Of a DNA stretch of 64,000 bases, positions 34,601 through 42,965 are shown piece by piece. The position numbers and the translations under genes were made by a program. The stretch is from Myxococcus eversor (GTDB taxonomy: Bacteria; Myxococcota; Myxococcia; Myxococcales; Myxococcaceae), in the NCBI RefSeq assembly GCF_010894455.1, contig NZ_JAAIXY010000002.1, forward strand, positions 124,001 through 188,000, written 5' to 3'. Each line of letters opens with the position of its first letter. Within the stretch, counting starts at the first letter, position 1. The notes under the pieces were generated by a model. That model made no database searches, had not been told where the DNA came from, and saw nothing but the letters and a program-made list of their open reading frames with translations.

Positions 34601-34934
34601 GGGACGTGCCCGCGGGGACGAAGACGGACAGGCCCATGGATGCGGGCAGGCGGCGCACCTTCTTGGCGGTCGGGTCGGGGCGGGAGGCTTCCTCGTTGTC
34701 CTCGTCATTGCCCGCGGCGAGGTCGTCTTCCTCGTCGTCGGGCTCATCCTCGATGACGCCCTGGTCGAGCGGGACAAGGAAGCCCGTCAGGTACCAGCGG
34801 GACGGTGGCGTGCGGAGCACTTCCGCGGCGTCCGAGACAGGAGCACCTGGAGGCTTGTGGAACGGACCCACGAGGTCCGCTTCGAGTGCATCGATGAGGT
34901 GGGAGCGGACCGCTCCCGTGTCAGGGGCATTCAT
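31596..34934 (-). CDS. drmA: DISARM helicase DrmA
   Basis: A 1112-residue superfamily 2 helicase. An acidic segment (DEPDDEEDDLAAGNDEDNEE) is near residue 65. Motif I is FFPTGGGKTQAY (~415-426), motif II is QDELHLISGPLG (~655), and the second RecA domain has NMISVGVDIDRLGLMVVAGQP (~870) with EYIQASSRVGRK as motif VI. These are the marks of DrmA. It uses ATP to move on DNA and, with DrmB, forms the DISARM core. It follows drmMI after 8 bases and overlaps drmB by 14. Confidence 0.96.
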   Translation of the reverse strand: MNAPDTGAVRSHLIDALEADLVGPFHKPPGAPVSDAAEVLRTPPSRWYLTGFLVPLDQGVIEDEPDDEEDDLAAGNDEDNEEASRPDPTAKKVRRLPASMGLSVFVPAGTSQLTAHVCWADYQRLEAEERKPWRRTFHQRTVTLHLNDAALREGLYLQDSGGLRLEGHVEKTLEGELAVAIFLVNARPPTSTAVDRDEAYAFQTHLALECEQGFVSRQDSSDARSEDDDDRVNDLQFRDRQRWAVGHGISVRVPSTSVPVTRVETDWLPRVEVLPVEARRIDEVTVGMEQLAAFTTPSEAVAALLPLVRTYREWVATQATIAVGSERREETRDELIRRARRAADRIEEGIQLLTREPLAFDAFRWMNSVMAQAERKVRQEEAPQWRLFQLAFILLNLPSVEHEGHADRELVELIFFPTGGGKTQAYLGLIAFTLLLRRLRGQAHLHGGLGVAVLLRYTLRLLTLDQLGRAATLICALEVLRKQEPKRLGVVRFSIGLWVGRSATANTLEQASTQITEYKNDNSARAQSPFPLATCPWCTTPFERECFILRPSKSKPDEVLVGCANIECAFNLGRNPEGLPVLFVDEQIYRELPCFLVATVDKFAMLPWRGETGLLFGRVLGRTGKRFVGPCNAAADVKAALVTLPKGLPPPELIVQDELHLISGPLGSMVGLYEGAVLTLAPRAKLVASTATVRRSRQQVSRLYGRDVALFPPPGVDASETFFASVGKKGARQYVGVAAPGRPMKAILLRVYVSLLAAAARGEQLHGAVSADPYLTLVGYFNSLRELGGMRRLVEDEVRRLVMDRVRRRPEDFDKQAEHPWYRGRTIRGEPIELTSREKTADIKASKNRLELTHGQPQSIDVVLASNMISVGVDIDRLGLMVVAGQPKTTSEYIQASSRVGRKLNKPGLVVTCLNAAKPRDRSHYERFGTYHESFYRFVEATSVTPFSAPALDRGLAGVVVALGRLLGTSMTAPLEWKSLQAHRDALEQALETLAKRAGRGLPKAESERASGIVMQRARSLLDSWRNIIEQAKKDAAQRAYSPYDPEGKGLKPLLRGFLDPTDNLTQDELKFDAPTSMRDVESSVHLWISRQPLGGYRAPKAAMVEVAHDET

Positions 34935-34942
34935 GGGAGGGC

Positions 34943-37900
34943 TCAGGCGGTCTGGGCGCGGGACTTCGAGGGACGGCGGACGGTGGGGTGGGCTTCCTCG
35001 TGGGCACGCTGCGCGTTCAGGTCGAAGAGGCGGTCGAGAACTTCGTCCTCGAAGGCTTCGAGCTGTTTGGGAGTGGCGCCGCAGTACAGAGGGGATTGGA
35101 TGTCATTCCAGCCGTAGGCATCCAGGACAGCCTGGTCCACGGCCACGTGCAGGTCCCGCAGGCGCTGCGTCGCTGTGTCGGTGACGGACTTGTCCTTGAG
35201 CCGGTTGTACGTCGTCGTCAGGCCGATGTTGTGGGCCTGCATGTACTGGCTGCGCTCGAAGTGGAGCCGTTCGCCTATCGCATTGAGCGCTGAGGTGCTT
35301 GCGGAGTCCGGGAAGGGGAAGGTCTCGAAGCAATCACTAGGAGCATAACGAAGGCGGTCCTCGAGAGATGACGACAGAAGCCGGGCCCAGACTTCATGCA
35401 CCCGTGATTGCAACACCGTCAGCCAGTGGTCTTGGTCCACTGGAATGACAACGACGCCCTCACTGAAGATCGTAGAGGACTGCTGCCAGGAGAACATCAG
35501 GTGCTTCGAGACTCGAGAGGTTGTGAGGCAACGAGCGACGGGACGAAGTGCTTCCTGGAGTTCAATACGCTTCTCGCCAAACTGCCACCACCACTTGCGG
35601 TAGCTTTCCCTATTGTTCTTGTCGCGCTCAGGCTTTACCAAGTCCCGTACGATGCGGATGAGGCCGGGCCAGCGCTCAGCTTCGGCTAAATCCATTTGCC
35701 CGAAGTTGATGACATGCCTTTCGAGTTCGGGACTCGGGTCGGAGTTAAGTTCCTCGCCCCCCACGTAGCGAAAGATTCGCGCCGCGTTCATTGATGATTT
35801 CGAGACAAGATCCGAGCGCTGCTCAGGGCTAAGTACAAACCCCATTCCCAAGACGTACATCCCAACGAAGCTCTTGCCAGCATTGGCACCAATCGCCACG
35901 GGCTCCGGGCGTTCAGGTTTGCCACGTAGCCGAGAGTTGATGCACTTCACAGGCAGGCGATCCAGGCGAGGCTCCAGCATCAGGCCAGAGACGTGCCCCT
36001 TCGCCAGGTGCACGACGGACACCGAGACGTTAGCTCCAGAGACGGGCCACTTCATGGAGCGCACGGCGTCATAGAGGTGGCCGCCGTTGTCCACCAGGTA
36101 CTTCAGTCCCGTGGCCCTCGTGTCCCCTTGCGCGATGGTGTTGGTGGCGATGAATCCGAAGCTGCCGTGCTCACCCAATAGATGGAACGCACGGCGGAAG
36201 AAGTGGGCGGAGAGATCCGCGTTGCCGTGCGCACCCTCATGAACCGCCTGGAGCCAAGGGAGGTAGTTCTCTCCACCCGTCTCGATGATGGCGTTCTTTC
36301 CCGCGAACGGCGGGTTCCCCACGAACCCATCGACCCATGCAGCCTTGTTGAGCTGCTCGTTGTCCAGTGGATCCGGCCGTCTCCCGTGGAAGACCTCCGG
36401 GAACTCCAGCGGCCAGTGAAACGTCCCTGACGGCGCGGAGAACGCCTCGATGTCCGTCGGCATGGGAGGCGGAACCCCATTCTTCGCCTTGGACAGCCAC
36501 GCCCCAATCAGGTCCAACCGGCGGACGCGCTCCTTCTCCCGCCCCTTGTCCGAGCCATGGGCGAAGAACGCTCCGACGCACGCGTTGGCGATCCGCTTGA
36601 TGTCCTTCAACGCCGCGTCCGCGTCGTGGAGAAGCCCCTCCTTCATCCGGCCGGGCTCCAGGTCCAACTGCAGCGGCTTGCGCTCCGGCCCTTCCAGGTC
36701 GAGCGCGAGCTGGAGGATCTTCTCGCGCTTCTCCAGCGAGCTGTTCAGCGCCTTGGAGATGAACGCCCAGGGCAGTTCCGACTGCTTCTTGCTGGTCGGG
36801 TCCCAGTGGAACACTTGAAGCTGCTCCAGGCCGAGCCCGACCAACGAATCCCCACACTTGAGCGCATGGTCCAGGAAGGTGAAGGGCTCCGTCTTCGCCA
36901 ACGTCACGAGCCACAGCGACAGCTTCGCGAGCTTCACGGCCCATGGATTCTTGTCCACGCCGTACAGGCATCGCTGGGCCACCAGCCGGCGTGCCCGCAT
37001 CACCTCGTCCTCGTGCTTGTCATGCTTCAACACTCCTTCACGTGTCCAGGCGGCGACAACCTGGTCCGCGAGAAAGCGGCAGGACTCCACCAGGAACGCA
37101 CCCGACCCCATGGCCGGGTCGCAGATCTTCAGGTTGAGGAGTCTTTCTGACGTCGGCAGCGGCACCATCGTCTTGAGCAAAGGCTCTAGAGCCCGGCGGA
37201 CGATGGTCGATGACAGACTTCGAGGCGTGTAATGGCTGCTGGTCCGTCGCCGCTCGTCGCCAGGCTGGAGTACCCACTGGGATGCTCGCCGTGTCTCGGT
37301 CCCCTTCACGCGGTACGGCTCCAGCGCGGTCAGGACCATCTGCTGTGTCGAAGCCTGCTCCAACGCCTTCGACAGGGCTTTCACCGCCTTCGCATCGAGG
37401 CCCGCCTCCTCTTCCACCCACGTCGCGCGCCGCTTCGCGGGGTGGGCCAGCACCTCGTCCGCGGAGACCCATACCTTCGAAGGCTTGAGGCAGATTCCAG
37501 CACCGGTCAGGCGCTTCACGTGGAAGCCCATCAGGCCCTCGTACACGGAGCCGATCTGCTCCACGTCGAGCGACTTGAAGCTCAGTCGCTGTCCCTTGAG
37601 GAAGACGAGCCGCTCCAGGACCTGGAGGACCGTCTCGTCATCGATGGGAGGCACCCGCGCATCCGTGCCCGCCTCGGCGGAGTTCGCGCCTCCCAGGAAG
37701 GGGAACGTGCCAGGGTCGAAGAGCTGTCCACGCCGCGCCGGCATTCGCAGCTTGTCGTGCGAGGCGCCCAGGTAGATGCACCTGAAGAGCGCCAGCAACC
37801 GTGGCCACGCACCGAAGCGCCGGTTCATCGAATCGGGGTATTGACTGGAGTCCTCGACGAGTTGCGCGTGAAGAGCCTTCACCGACAGGTCATCGCGGTA

Positions 37901-38860
37901 GGGCTCCTGGTCCACGGGAAGCAGGCCCCGGTCTTCCGCGTAGAGGATGAAGACGAGCCGCAAGAGCGTGGAGAGGAGCCCGCCGTAGACATGGTCCTCA
38001 CCTCGTGAGAACGCCTCCTCCAGGGCTCGGGAGCCATCCCGTTCAGCGGCCGTCTCGAAACCCGTGAGAAGGATGCCGAGCGCCTCCAGTACCTGGTCGG
38101 CCAGTTCATCGGTGACATCCGCCTGCCGGCGGCGTGACTGCTCCAGGAGCGCGGGAAGCTGATGCTCGGGCAGCACGCCGAAGAAGCGGCGCGCGTGCAG
38201 GAGCATCACCATCGCGTCGAACAGCGGACGACCGCTGGCGGTGACGAGGTCCTTGAACCGGAAGGTGATGTGCCCTGACGTCTCTCCGTGGGGCGCATAG
38301 ACCAGGCGCACGGAGTCCCCGTTGAACAGCAGACCGATGGGGACACGGGCCGCGCGCAGCAGGCGGTCGAACTTGGCGGTGGGCTCGTAGAACCACGCGC
38401 CCGTGGTGTCTTCCTTCTTGTCCAGGTCCAACCCGGCCGGCAGCTCCCAGGTCAGGAGCGCGAAGCCTTCCGCGGCGCGGCTGATGGGCGTGGAATCATC
38501 CGGCAACCCTTCCGGCTTCGCGGGAGGAGGCCCTCGTCGCAACAGACCCCGCGTGGGCCTGACTGTCTGATGCCCCTCCGCGATATCGAGCTGGAGGTCC
38601 TCTGGAAACCTCGTGGTGAAATCATCCTCGGTGTAGCCCAGCACCTCCCGGAGGAAGCGTGGGACATCCGTCACGCGAGGTGACTCCCGGCCCGCCAGCA
38701 GGACGAACCGCGACTGCGCGGACACCGGCAGGCGCTGCATGCACTGCGCGTCCTCGAGGACCGGGATGGAGACCACCAGTCCTTCGATGGGCTGCGCCAT
38801 CCCCATCCATGTCTGGTGATAACGACGCTCGACGTCTCCGCCATAATTCTGGCCGTTCAT
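34943..38860 (-). CDS. drmMI: DISARM class 1 N6-adenine DNA methyltransferase DrmMI
   Basis: A 1305-residue Type IIG/PglX-like methyltransferase. The SAM-binding motif DPAMGSGAFLVESC lies near residue 580 and the catalytic NPPF (NPPFAGKN) near residue 848, the order of gamma-class N6-adenine enzymes. The C-terminal ~350 residues should form the target-recognition part. In class 1 DISARM this enzyme marks the host DNA as self so that unmarked phage DNA is attacked. The start is set at ATG 38860, which shares its A with the drmD stop (TGATG); an ATG 18 bases upstream is inside drmD. Confidence 0.95.
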   Translation of the reverse strand: MNGQNYGGDVERRYHQTWMGMAQPIEGLVVSIPVLEDAQCMQRLPVSAQSRFVLLAGRESPRVTDVPRFLREVLGYTEDDFTTRFPEDLQLDIAEGHQTVRPTRGLLRRGPPPAKPEGLPDDSTPISRAAEGFALLTWELPAGLDLDKKEDTTGAWFYEPTAKFDRLLRAARVPIGLLFNGDSVRLVYAPHGETSGHITFRFKDLVTASGRPLFDAMVMLLHARRFFGVLPEHQLPALLEQSRRRQADVTDELADQVLEALGILLTGFETAAERDGSRALEEAFSRGEDHVYGGLLSTLLRLVFILYAEDRGLLPVDQEPYRDDLSVKALHAQLVEDSSQYPDSMNRRFGAWPRLLALFRCIYLGASHDKLRMPARRGQLFDPGTFPFLGGANSAEAGTDARVPPIDDETVLQVLERLVFLKGQRLSFKSLDVEQIGSVYEGLMGFHVKRLTGAGICLKPSKVWVSADEVLAHPAKRRATWVEEEAGLDAKAVKALSKALEQASTQQMVLTALEPYRVKGTETRRASQWVLQPGDERRRTSSHYTPRSLSSTIVRRALEPLLKTMVPLPTSERLLNLKICDPAMGSGAFLVESCRFLADQVVAAWTREGVLKHDKHEDEVMRARRLVAQRCLYGVDKNPWAVKLAKLSLWLVTLAKTEPFTFLDHALKCGDSLVGLGLEQLQVFHWDPTSKKQSELPWAFISKALNSSLEKREKILQLALDLEGPERKPLQLDLEPGRMKEGLLHDADAALKDIKRIANACVGAFFAHGSDKGREKERVRRLDLIGAWLSKAKNGVPPPMPTDIEAFSAPSGTFHWPLEFPEVFHGRRPDPLDNEQLNKAAWVDGFVGNPPFAGKNAIIETGGENYLPWLQAVHEGAHGNADLSAHFFRRAFHLLGEHGSFGFIATNTIAQGDTRATGLKYLVDNGGHLYDAVRSMKWPVSGANVSVSVVHLAKGHVSGLMLEPRLDRLPVKCINSRLRGKPERPEPVAIGANAGKSFVGMYVLGMGFVLSPEQRSDLVSKSSMNAARIFRYVGGEELNSDPSPELERHVINFGQMDLAEAERWPGLIRIVRDLVKPERDKNNRESYRKWWWQFGEKRIELQEALRPVARCLTTSRVSKHLMFSWQQSSTIFSEGVVVIPVDQDHWLTVLQSRVHEVWARLLSSSLEDRLRYAPSDCFETFPFPDSASTSALNAIGERLHFERSQYMQAHNIGLTTTYNRLKDKSVTDTATQRLRDLHVAVDQAVLDAYGWNDIQSPLYCGATPKQLEAFEDEVLDRLFDLNAQRAHEEAHPTVRRPSKSRAQTA

Positions 38861-41800
38861 CAGCGCGCCCCCGGCCACAGATAGACCATGCCCACGGGCA
38901 CCAGGCGGGCGACCCGCACGGCGTAGGTGGCCTTCAAGGATTCAGGTTGTTCGACGAGCTCCCTTCCAAGCGCTGTCAATCGCTGTTCAAGGTGCGCCTT
39001 GTCCCTCCTCCATTGGTCCTTCTCGGCCTGGGCGTCGAGCTCGAGCTCGAGCTGCGCGCCCAGGGCCTCCTGGATGGCCTCCTGCTGCGTCAGGAGAATC
39101 TCCGTCAGCGCCTTGGCTTCGGACGCGCCCCGCGCCGCCAGCTTCTTGCGAGCATCCCGCTCTCGCACCGAGGCCTGTTCCTCGATGGCGGGCCAGAGCT
39201 TCGAGAAGTCGGACTCGACACTGGCCAGCAACCGTTTCTGGACGGCCTTGGGTATCGAGGAGAGCGCGGGCGCTTCCGCCAGCGTGGTCTCCAGTTGGTC
39301 GATGGCCTTGCGGTCCGCCTCGTCCGCGAAGGGCTTCAGGTGCCCGCGGCCGCCGCCGTCCAGCCACCTTGCTGAAACAGAGACCACCTCGTCATGGAGC
39401 CGCGCGGCGCCCTCGCCAAAGAGCGACAACCGGCCGAAGACGATGACGCGCGACACGGCGTCGCGTCGGGTCTGGACCACCGTGACACGGCTCAGGTCGT
39501 TCGCGGAGAACCCCTGCGCCAGGAACCGCTGGAGCACCCGCTGGACGAGCGGATGGGACAGGTGCAGGTGGACGAGCTTGCTGGAGACGCCCGGAGGTGC
39601 CTCGAAGACGACGGGAGACAGAGGCCGCTTGCGCCACTCCCACGCTGCCTCGTCGTGCACGCGGCGCGGACGAATGGAATCCAGAGTCGTGCTCCACGAA
39701 GCGGGAAGGGCGGGGACCTTCCAGGCCTCCAGCGTCCGGCCCTCTTCCGTGATGGTCTCCCGCTCCAACCGGCCCGCGCCGGCCAGCTCGAACCCCACGT
39801 CCAGCGCATCGCGCAGCAGGACGGGATTGAAGTCCATCACCTTGCCGCTGCGCTCGCGGAGCTCTCCAATCTCATCCAGTTCCTTCCGCAGGGATTGGAG
39901 CGTGCGCTGGGACTCCAGTTCCCGCTTCGTCACCTCCGTGCGAGTCGAGGTCGCGGCGCGGGAGAGGCGCTCCAGCGTGCGCTTCGTGATGCCCGAGGCG
40001 AGGGCATCGTGCATCTGGTCCATCAGCACGCAGCCCAGGCTGCCCAGCTCGCGAGTGATGGTCTCTACCTTGCGCGCGAGGGTGTCGAGCACCGCATCCT
40101 CGGCGCGCTGGCCGTAGATGAAGTAGCCACAGCGCACGGTGGACGCGGGTTGCAAGGCACGGTCGATGCGACCGTTGCGCTGCTCCATGCGTGAGGGATT
40201 CCACGGAACGTCGATATGGAAGAGGTCCGCGCAGTGGCCTTGCAGATTGATGCCTTCGCGCGCGGCGTCGGTCGCGAGGAGGACCCGCACGGGGAACTCC
40301 TCCATCGAGCCGTTGAAGGCTGCCTGCACCTCCGCGCGCTTCACGTCATCGATGCCGCCCGTCAGCGTGAGGATGCGCTCATCGCCCCGTTGGGTCCCCT
40401 CGAAGGCGGCGGTGAGCTGCTCCTTGAGGTAGCGAAGCGTGTCGCCATACTCGGTGAACAGGATGACCCGGCGGGGCTTCCACGCGGCGCCTCGGGTGAG
40501 TGGGCATTGGTGCTCGCGAATCCAGTGGAGCAGGGCCCGCAGCTTCGCGTCCCGGGCAGCGCGGTGCCGGGCGCTCAGCTTGAGCATGTCATCCAGGAGC
40601 TTGCGCGCCTGGACGCTGGCGGACAGATGCTGACTGTCCTCGCGGATGGTCTCCGCGAACGACAGCTCGAGCGCGTCGTCCGTCTCGCCGTGCTCCTCGG
40701 ACTCAGGAGCTGTATCGCCGGTGAGCGCTCCGCCGTCGGGAGCCAGCGCCCCCGCGCCGAAGGCCGCCGCGTGGATGGAGAGGGTGCGGTGGAACGCCTC
40801 GATGCTGGAGAGGAGGCGCTTCTGGAGGTTGATGAAGACCAGTCGTCCCTGCTTCGTGCCGGGCCCCATGAGCTCCGTGTAGCGCGCGAGCTTCTGGGAC
40901 AGTTCCAGTTCCGGGGCGGAGGCTTCGCCCAGGTCGACACGCTGCTCGACAGTCTTTCCGTCCGGGGCGAGCCACTCGGCGTGCCAGCGCCCCGAGTCAT
41001 GCGTCAGCCGCACGCCCACCACGTGCCGCTCGGGGTATCGCTGTGAACTGCCCAGGGCGAGAAGGTCGCTCTTGAGCCGGCGCACCATGACGGGCGCCAG
41101 TTGTGCTTCACGGACGCGGGTGCCCCGCGTGAAGCGCTGTGGGTCCAACATCTCCAACAGCGCGGAGAAGCTGTTGGAGTGGCCGTTGTGGGGCGTCGCG
41201 GAGAGGAAGAGCCGGTGCTCGAAGCGCTCCGCCAGTGAGCGGATGCTGCGAGTGGTCTCCGTATCGATGGCGTACCGGCTGGACGATGCGGGCGCGACGA
41301 CGTGCGCCTCGTCGAGCACCAACAAGGACTTGTGGTGACCCTTCTCCTCCAGGAGGGTCTTCAGCGGCTCGAAGTACTCGCTGCGCCGCAGCGTCTGGTA
41401 CGACACGATGAAGCGTGAGTGCGTGGCCCAGACTGGGACCTGGAAGCCGCGCTCCTGACGGCGGCGGGAGACGAACTCGCTGTTGAAGATTTCGAAGCGC
41501 AGACCGAAGCGCTTCTCCATCTCATCGCGCCACTGGAGCGTCACCGACGCCGGGCAGACGATGAGGACGCGGTCCACGCGCTGGCGGAGGATGAGCTCCT
41601 GCAACACCAGCCCAGCCTCGATGGTCTTTCCGAGACCTACGTCATCGGCGATGAAGAGATTGACCCGAGGCAGCTCGAGCGCCTTCTTGAGAGGCGTGAG
41701 CTGGTGATTCATCAAGTGGATGCCCGCGCGGAACGGCGCCTGGAAGAGCCGGGCGTCGGTGGCGGTGACGGAGCTCCACTTGAGCGCGTGCAGATACGCG

Positions 41801-42045
41801 GCAAAGTGACGCGGCTCGTCGAAACGCGCGGGAGGTCCCAATCCACCCTGTTCAGGTCGGATGACCCGAGCGGCGAGCTCGCGCTCCCATAAGACAGACA
41901 GGGGACGACCCTGTGCGTCATCATCGAGACACGTGAGACGAACGAGGGTGTGTTGCTCCCGTACATCCGCAGGAGCGATGACCTCGTTGACCAGGTACTG
42001 ACGGTGTCGGACCTGCGCGATATCACCCGCGCACGGCAACAGCAT
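38860..42045 (-). CDS. drmD: DISARM SNF2-like helicase DrmD
   Basis: A protein of about 1061 residues of the SNF2/RapA helicase type. Motif I is DDVGLGKTIEAGLV (~131), motif II LVLDEAHVVAP (~243), motif III SATPHNGHSNSF (~279); the second RecA domain has ATDAAREGINLQGH and RMEQRNGRIDR. DrmD defines class 1 DISARM together with DrmMI. I set the start at ATG 42045 (MLLPCAGDIAQVRHRQ), where family-like sequence begins; the frame stays open to 42489, but that part reads like non-coding DNA. It is first in the operon. Confidence 0.93.
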   Translation of the reverse strand: MLLPCAGDIAQVRHRQYLVNEVIAPADVREQHTLVRLTCLDDDAQGRPLSVLWERELAARVIRPEQGGLGPPARFDEPRHFAAYLHALKWSSVTATDARLFQAPFRAGIHLMNHQLTPLKKALELPRVNLFIADDVGLGKTIEAGLVLQELILRQRVDRVLIVCPASVTLQWRDEMEKRFGLRFEIFNSEFVSRRRQERGFQVPVWATHSRFIVSYQTLRRSEYFEPLKTLLEEKGHHKSLLVLDEAHVVAPASSSRYAIDTETTRSIRSLAERFEHRLFLSATPHNGHSNSFSALLEMLDPQRFTRGTRVREAQLAPVMVRRLKSDLLALGSSQRYPERHVVGVRLTHDSGRWHAEWLAPDGKTVEQRVDLGEASAPELELSQKLARYTELMGPGTKQGRLVFINLQKRLLSSIEAFHRTLSIHAAAFGAGALAPDGGALTGDTAPESEEHGETDDALELSFAETIREDSQHLSASVQARKLLDDMLKLSARHRAARDAKLRALLHWIREHQCPLTRGAAWKPRRVILFTEYGDTLRYLKEQLTAAFEGTQRGDERILTLTGGIDDVKRAEVQAAFNGSMEEFPVRVLLATDAAREGINLQGHCADLFHIDVPWNPSRMEQRNGRIDRALQPASTVRCGYFIYGQRAEDAVLDTLARKVETITRELGSLGCVLMDQMHDALASGITKRTLERLSRAATSTRTEVTKRELESQRTLQSLRKELDEIGELRERSGKVMDFNPVLLRDALDVGFELAGAGRLERETITEEGRTLEAWKVPALPASWSTTLDSIRPRRVHDEAAWEWRKRPLSPVVFEAPPGVSSKLVHLHLSHPLVQRVLQRFLAQGFSANDLSRVTVVQTRRDAVSRVIVFGRLSLFGEGAARLHDEVVSVSARWLDGGGRGHLKPFADEADRKAIDQLETTLAEAPALSSIPKAVQKRLLASVESDFSKLWPAIEEQASVRERDARKKLAARGASEAKALTEILLTQQEAIQEALGAQLELELDAQAEKDQWRRDKAHLEQRLTALGRELVEQPESLKATYAVRVARLVPVGMVYLWPGAR

Positions 42046-42407
42046 GGGAGCGATTGGCACGGGAGCAACACTGCGCTCCAGGCCAGCGCAACAAGAATAC
42101 CCCGCAAGTAGTAGACCGGAGGTGCGCCAGAGGTATTGACATCTCGGGCCCGCACGGATTGCGCCGGGAAGGTGTGACGGACCGGGGTAATGGATTGCAG
42201 GTGGGTCACCCAAGCAGTTCATAGCAGGGTCGGCCAAGCGGATCGCCCCAGGGGGGCGGCCGAGCGGACCGCAAGTCGGAGCAGTCGGGACGGCGGTCCG
42301 TTTACCCAAAAGACAGTTGGAAGAAACGGAGGTGTTCGCCGTGCCCCGTCGTGACGGGTTCCAGGCTCTTGTGAGACCTCCATGGGACACAAGCCAGGAG
42401 GTGGTCC
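42046..42407. other. Intergenic region upstream of drmD
   Basis: Between drmD and a transposase fragment on the other strand. The drmD promoter should be here; a short AT-richer patch (about 42085-42120) is the most likely place but I see no clear box. The right half (about 42290-42407) looks like the leader of the transposase fragment, ending in an AGGAGGTGG ribosome-binding site. Confidence 0.5.
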
Positions 42408-42600
42408 ATGGATTTGGAGAAAGAGTTGGAGCAGTTCCGGCAGGAGGCGCAGCGGCTGAAGGCTGGGCGGCGCAGTGGCTCATTGCCATTCCCCGAGGCG
42501 CTGCGCGGCTTCGCGGTGCGCTACACTGAGCACAGGCTTTCGGCGGGCGGGATGGACGTGGCCAAGAGCTTGAGCAGCCTGGCTCCAGCCTCTGTGTGCC
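42408..42600 (+). pseudogene. Truncated transposase-associated orfA, cut by the IS3 insertion
   Basis: After an AGGAGGTGG ribosome-binding site the frame reads MDLEKELEQFRQEAQRLKAG, then SLPFPEALRGFAVRYTEHRL and MDVAKSLSSL, a start found in small transposase-accessory (IS66 orfA-type) proteins of myxobacteria. The reading ends exactly where the left inverted repeat of the intact IS3-family element begins, so the gene was interrupted or was deleted next to the element. The remaining part is not seen on the far side. Confidence 0.6.
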
Positions 42601-42618
42601 TGACCCGATTCGGTGGAC
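42601..42618 (+). repeat. Left inverted repeat of the IS3-family element
   Basis: TGACCCGATTCGGTGGAC, a perfect reverse complement of the right end over 18 bases. Confidence 0.93.
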
Positions 42619-42656
42619 ACCCGCGCTCAGTCAGAAGCGCGTAGAAGGGGTGTCCA

Positions 42657-42965
42657 ATGTCGAGCGAGAAGAAGAGGCGAGAACGCCGGAACCATCCGCC
42701 AGAATTCAAGGCGGAGACGGTGCGCCTGGTGCGAGAGGGAGCCCGGAGCGTGGGCCAGCTGTCCGAGGAGTTGGGGCTCGCCGATAGCCTCATCCGGGGC
42801 TGGGTACGGCAGGCCGAGGTGGACGCAAGCAAGGGCTCCACAAGCGCGATGACAACAACGGAGAAGGAAGAGCTGGCGCGGCTGCGGCGGGAGGTGAAGG
42901 TCCTCCGAGTCGAGCGCGAAATCCTAAAAAGGGCGGCCACCTTCTTCGCCAAGGAGAGCACGTGA
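42657..42965 (+). CDS. IS3-family transposase OrfA
   Basis: A 102-residue DNA-binding protein: helix-turn-helix (RNHPPEFKAETVRLVREGA, LSEELGLADSLIRGWVRQ) followed by a leucine-zipper-like helix (LARLRREVKVLRVEREILKRA). It binds the IS ends and gives the N-terminus of the fused transposase. Near its end CTA-AAA-AGG offers an A-rich slip site from which a -1 shift would enter the orfB frame, which is open from there on. Its TGA overlaps the GTG of orfB. Confidence 0.93.
   Translation: MSSEKKRRERRNHPPEFKAETVRLVREGARSVGQLSEELGLADSLIRGWVRQAEVDASKGSTSAMTTTEKEELARLRREVKVLRVEREILKRAATFFAKEST

Noticed and set aside
31986..35117. Very long plus-strand open frame antisense to drmA
   Set aside because: Its translation is rich in Arg, His and Val with no domain or motif, and it mirrors the codon-position GC bias of drmA. 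The minus strand carries full helicase motifs.
42046..42489. N-terminal extension of drmD
   Set aside because: The frame is open, but the translation is rich in Pro, Thr and Cys without pattern and exceeds the family length; the family-like sequence begins near 42045.
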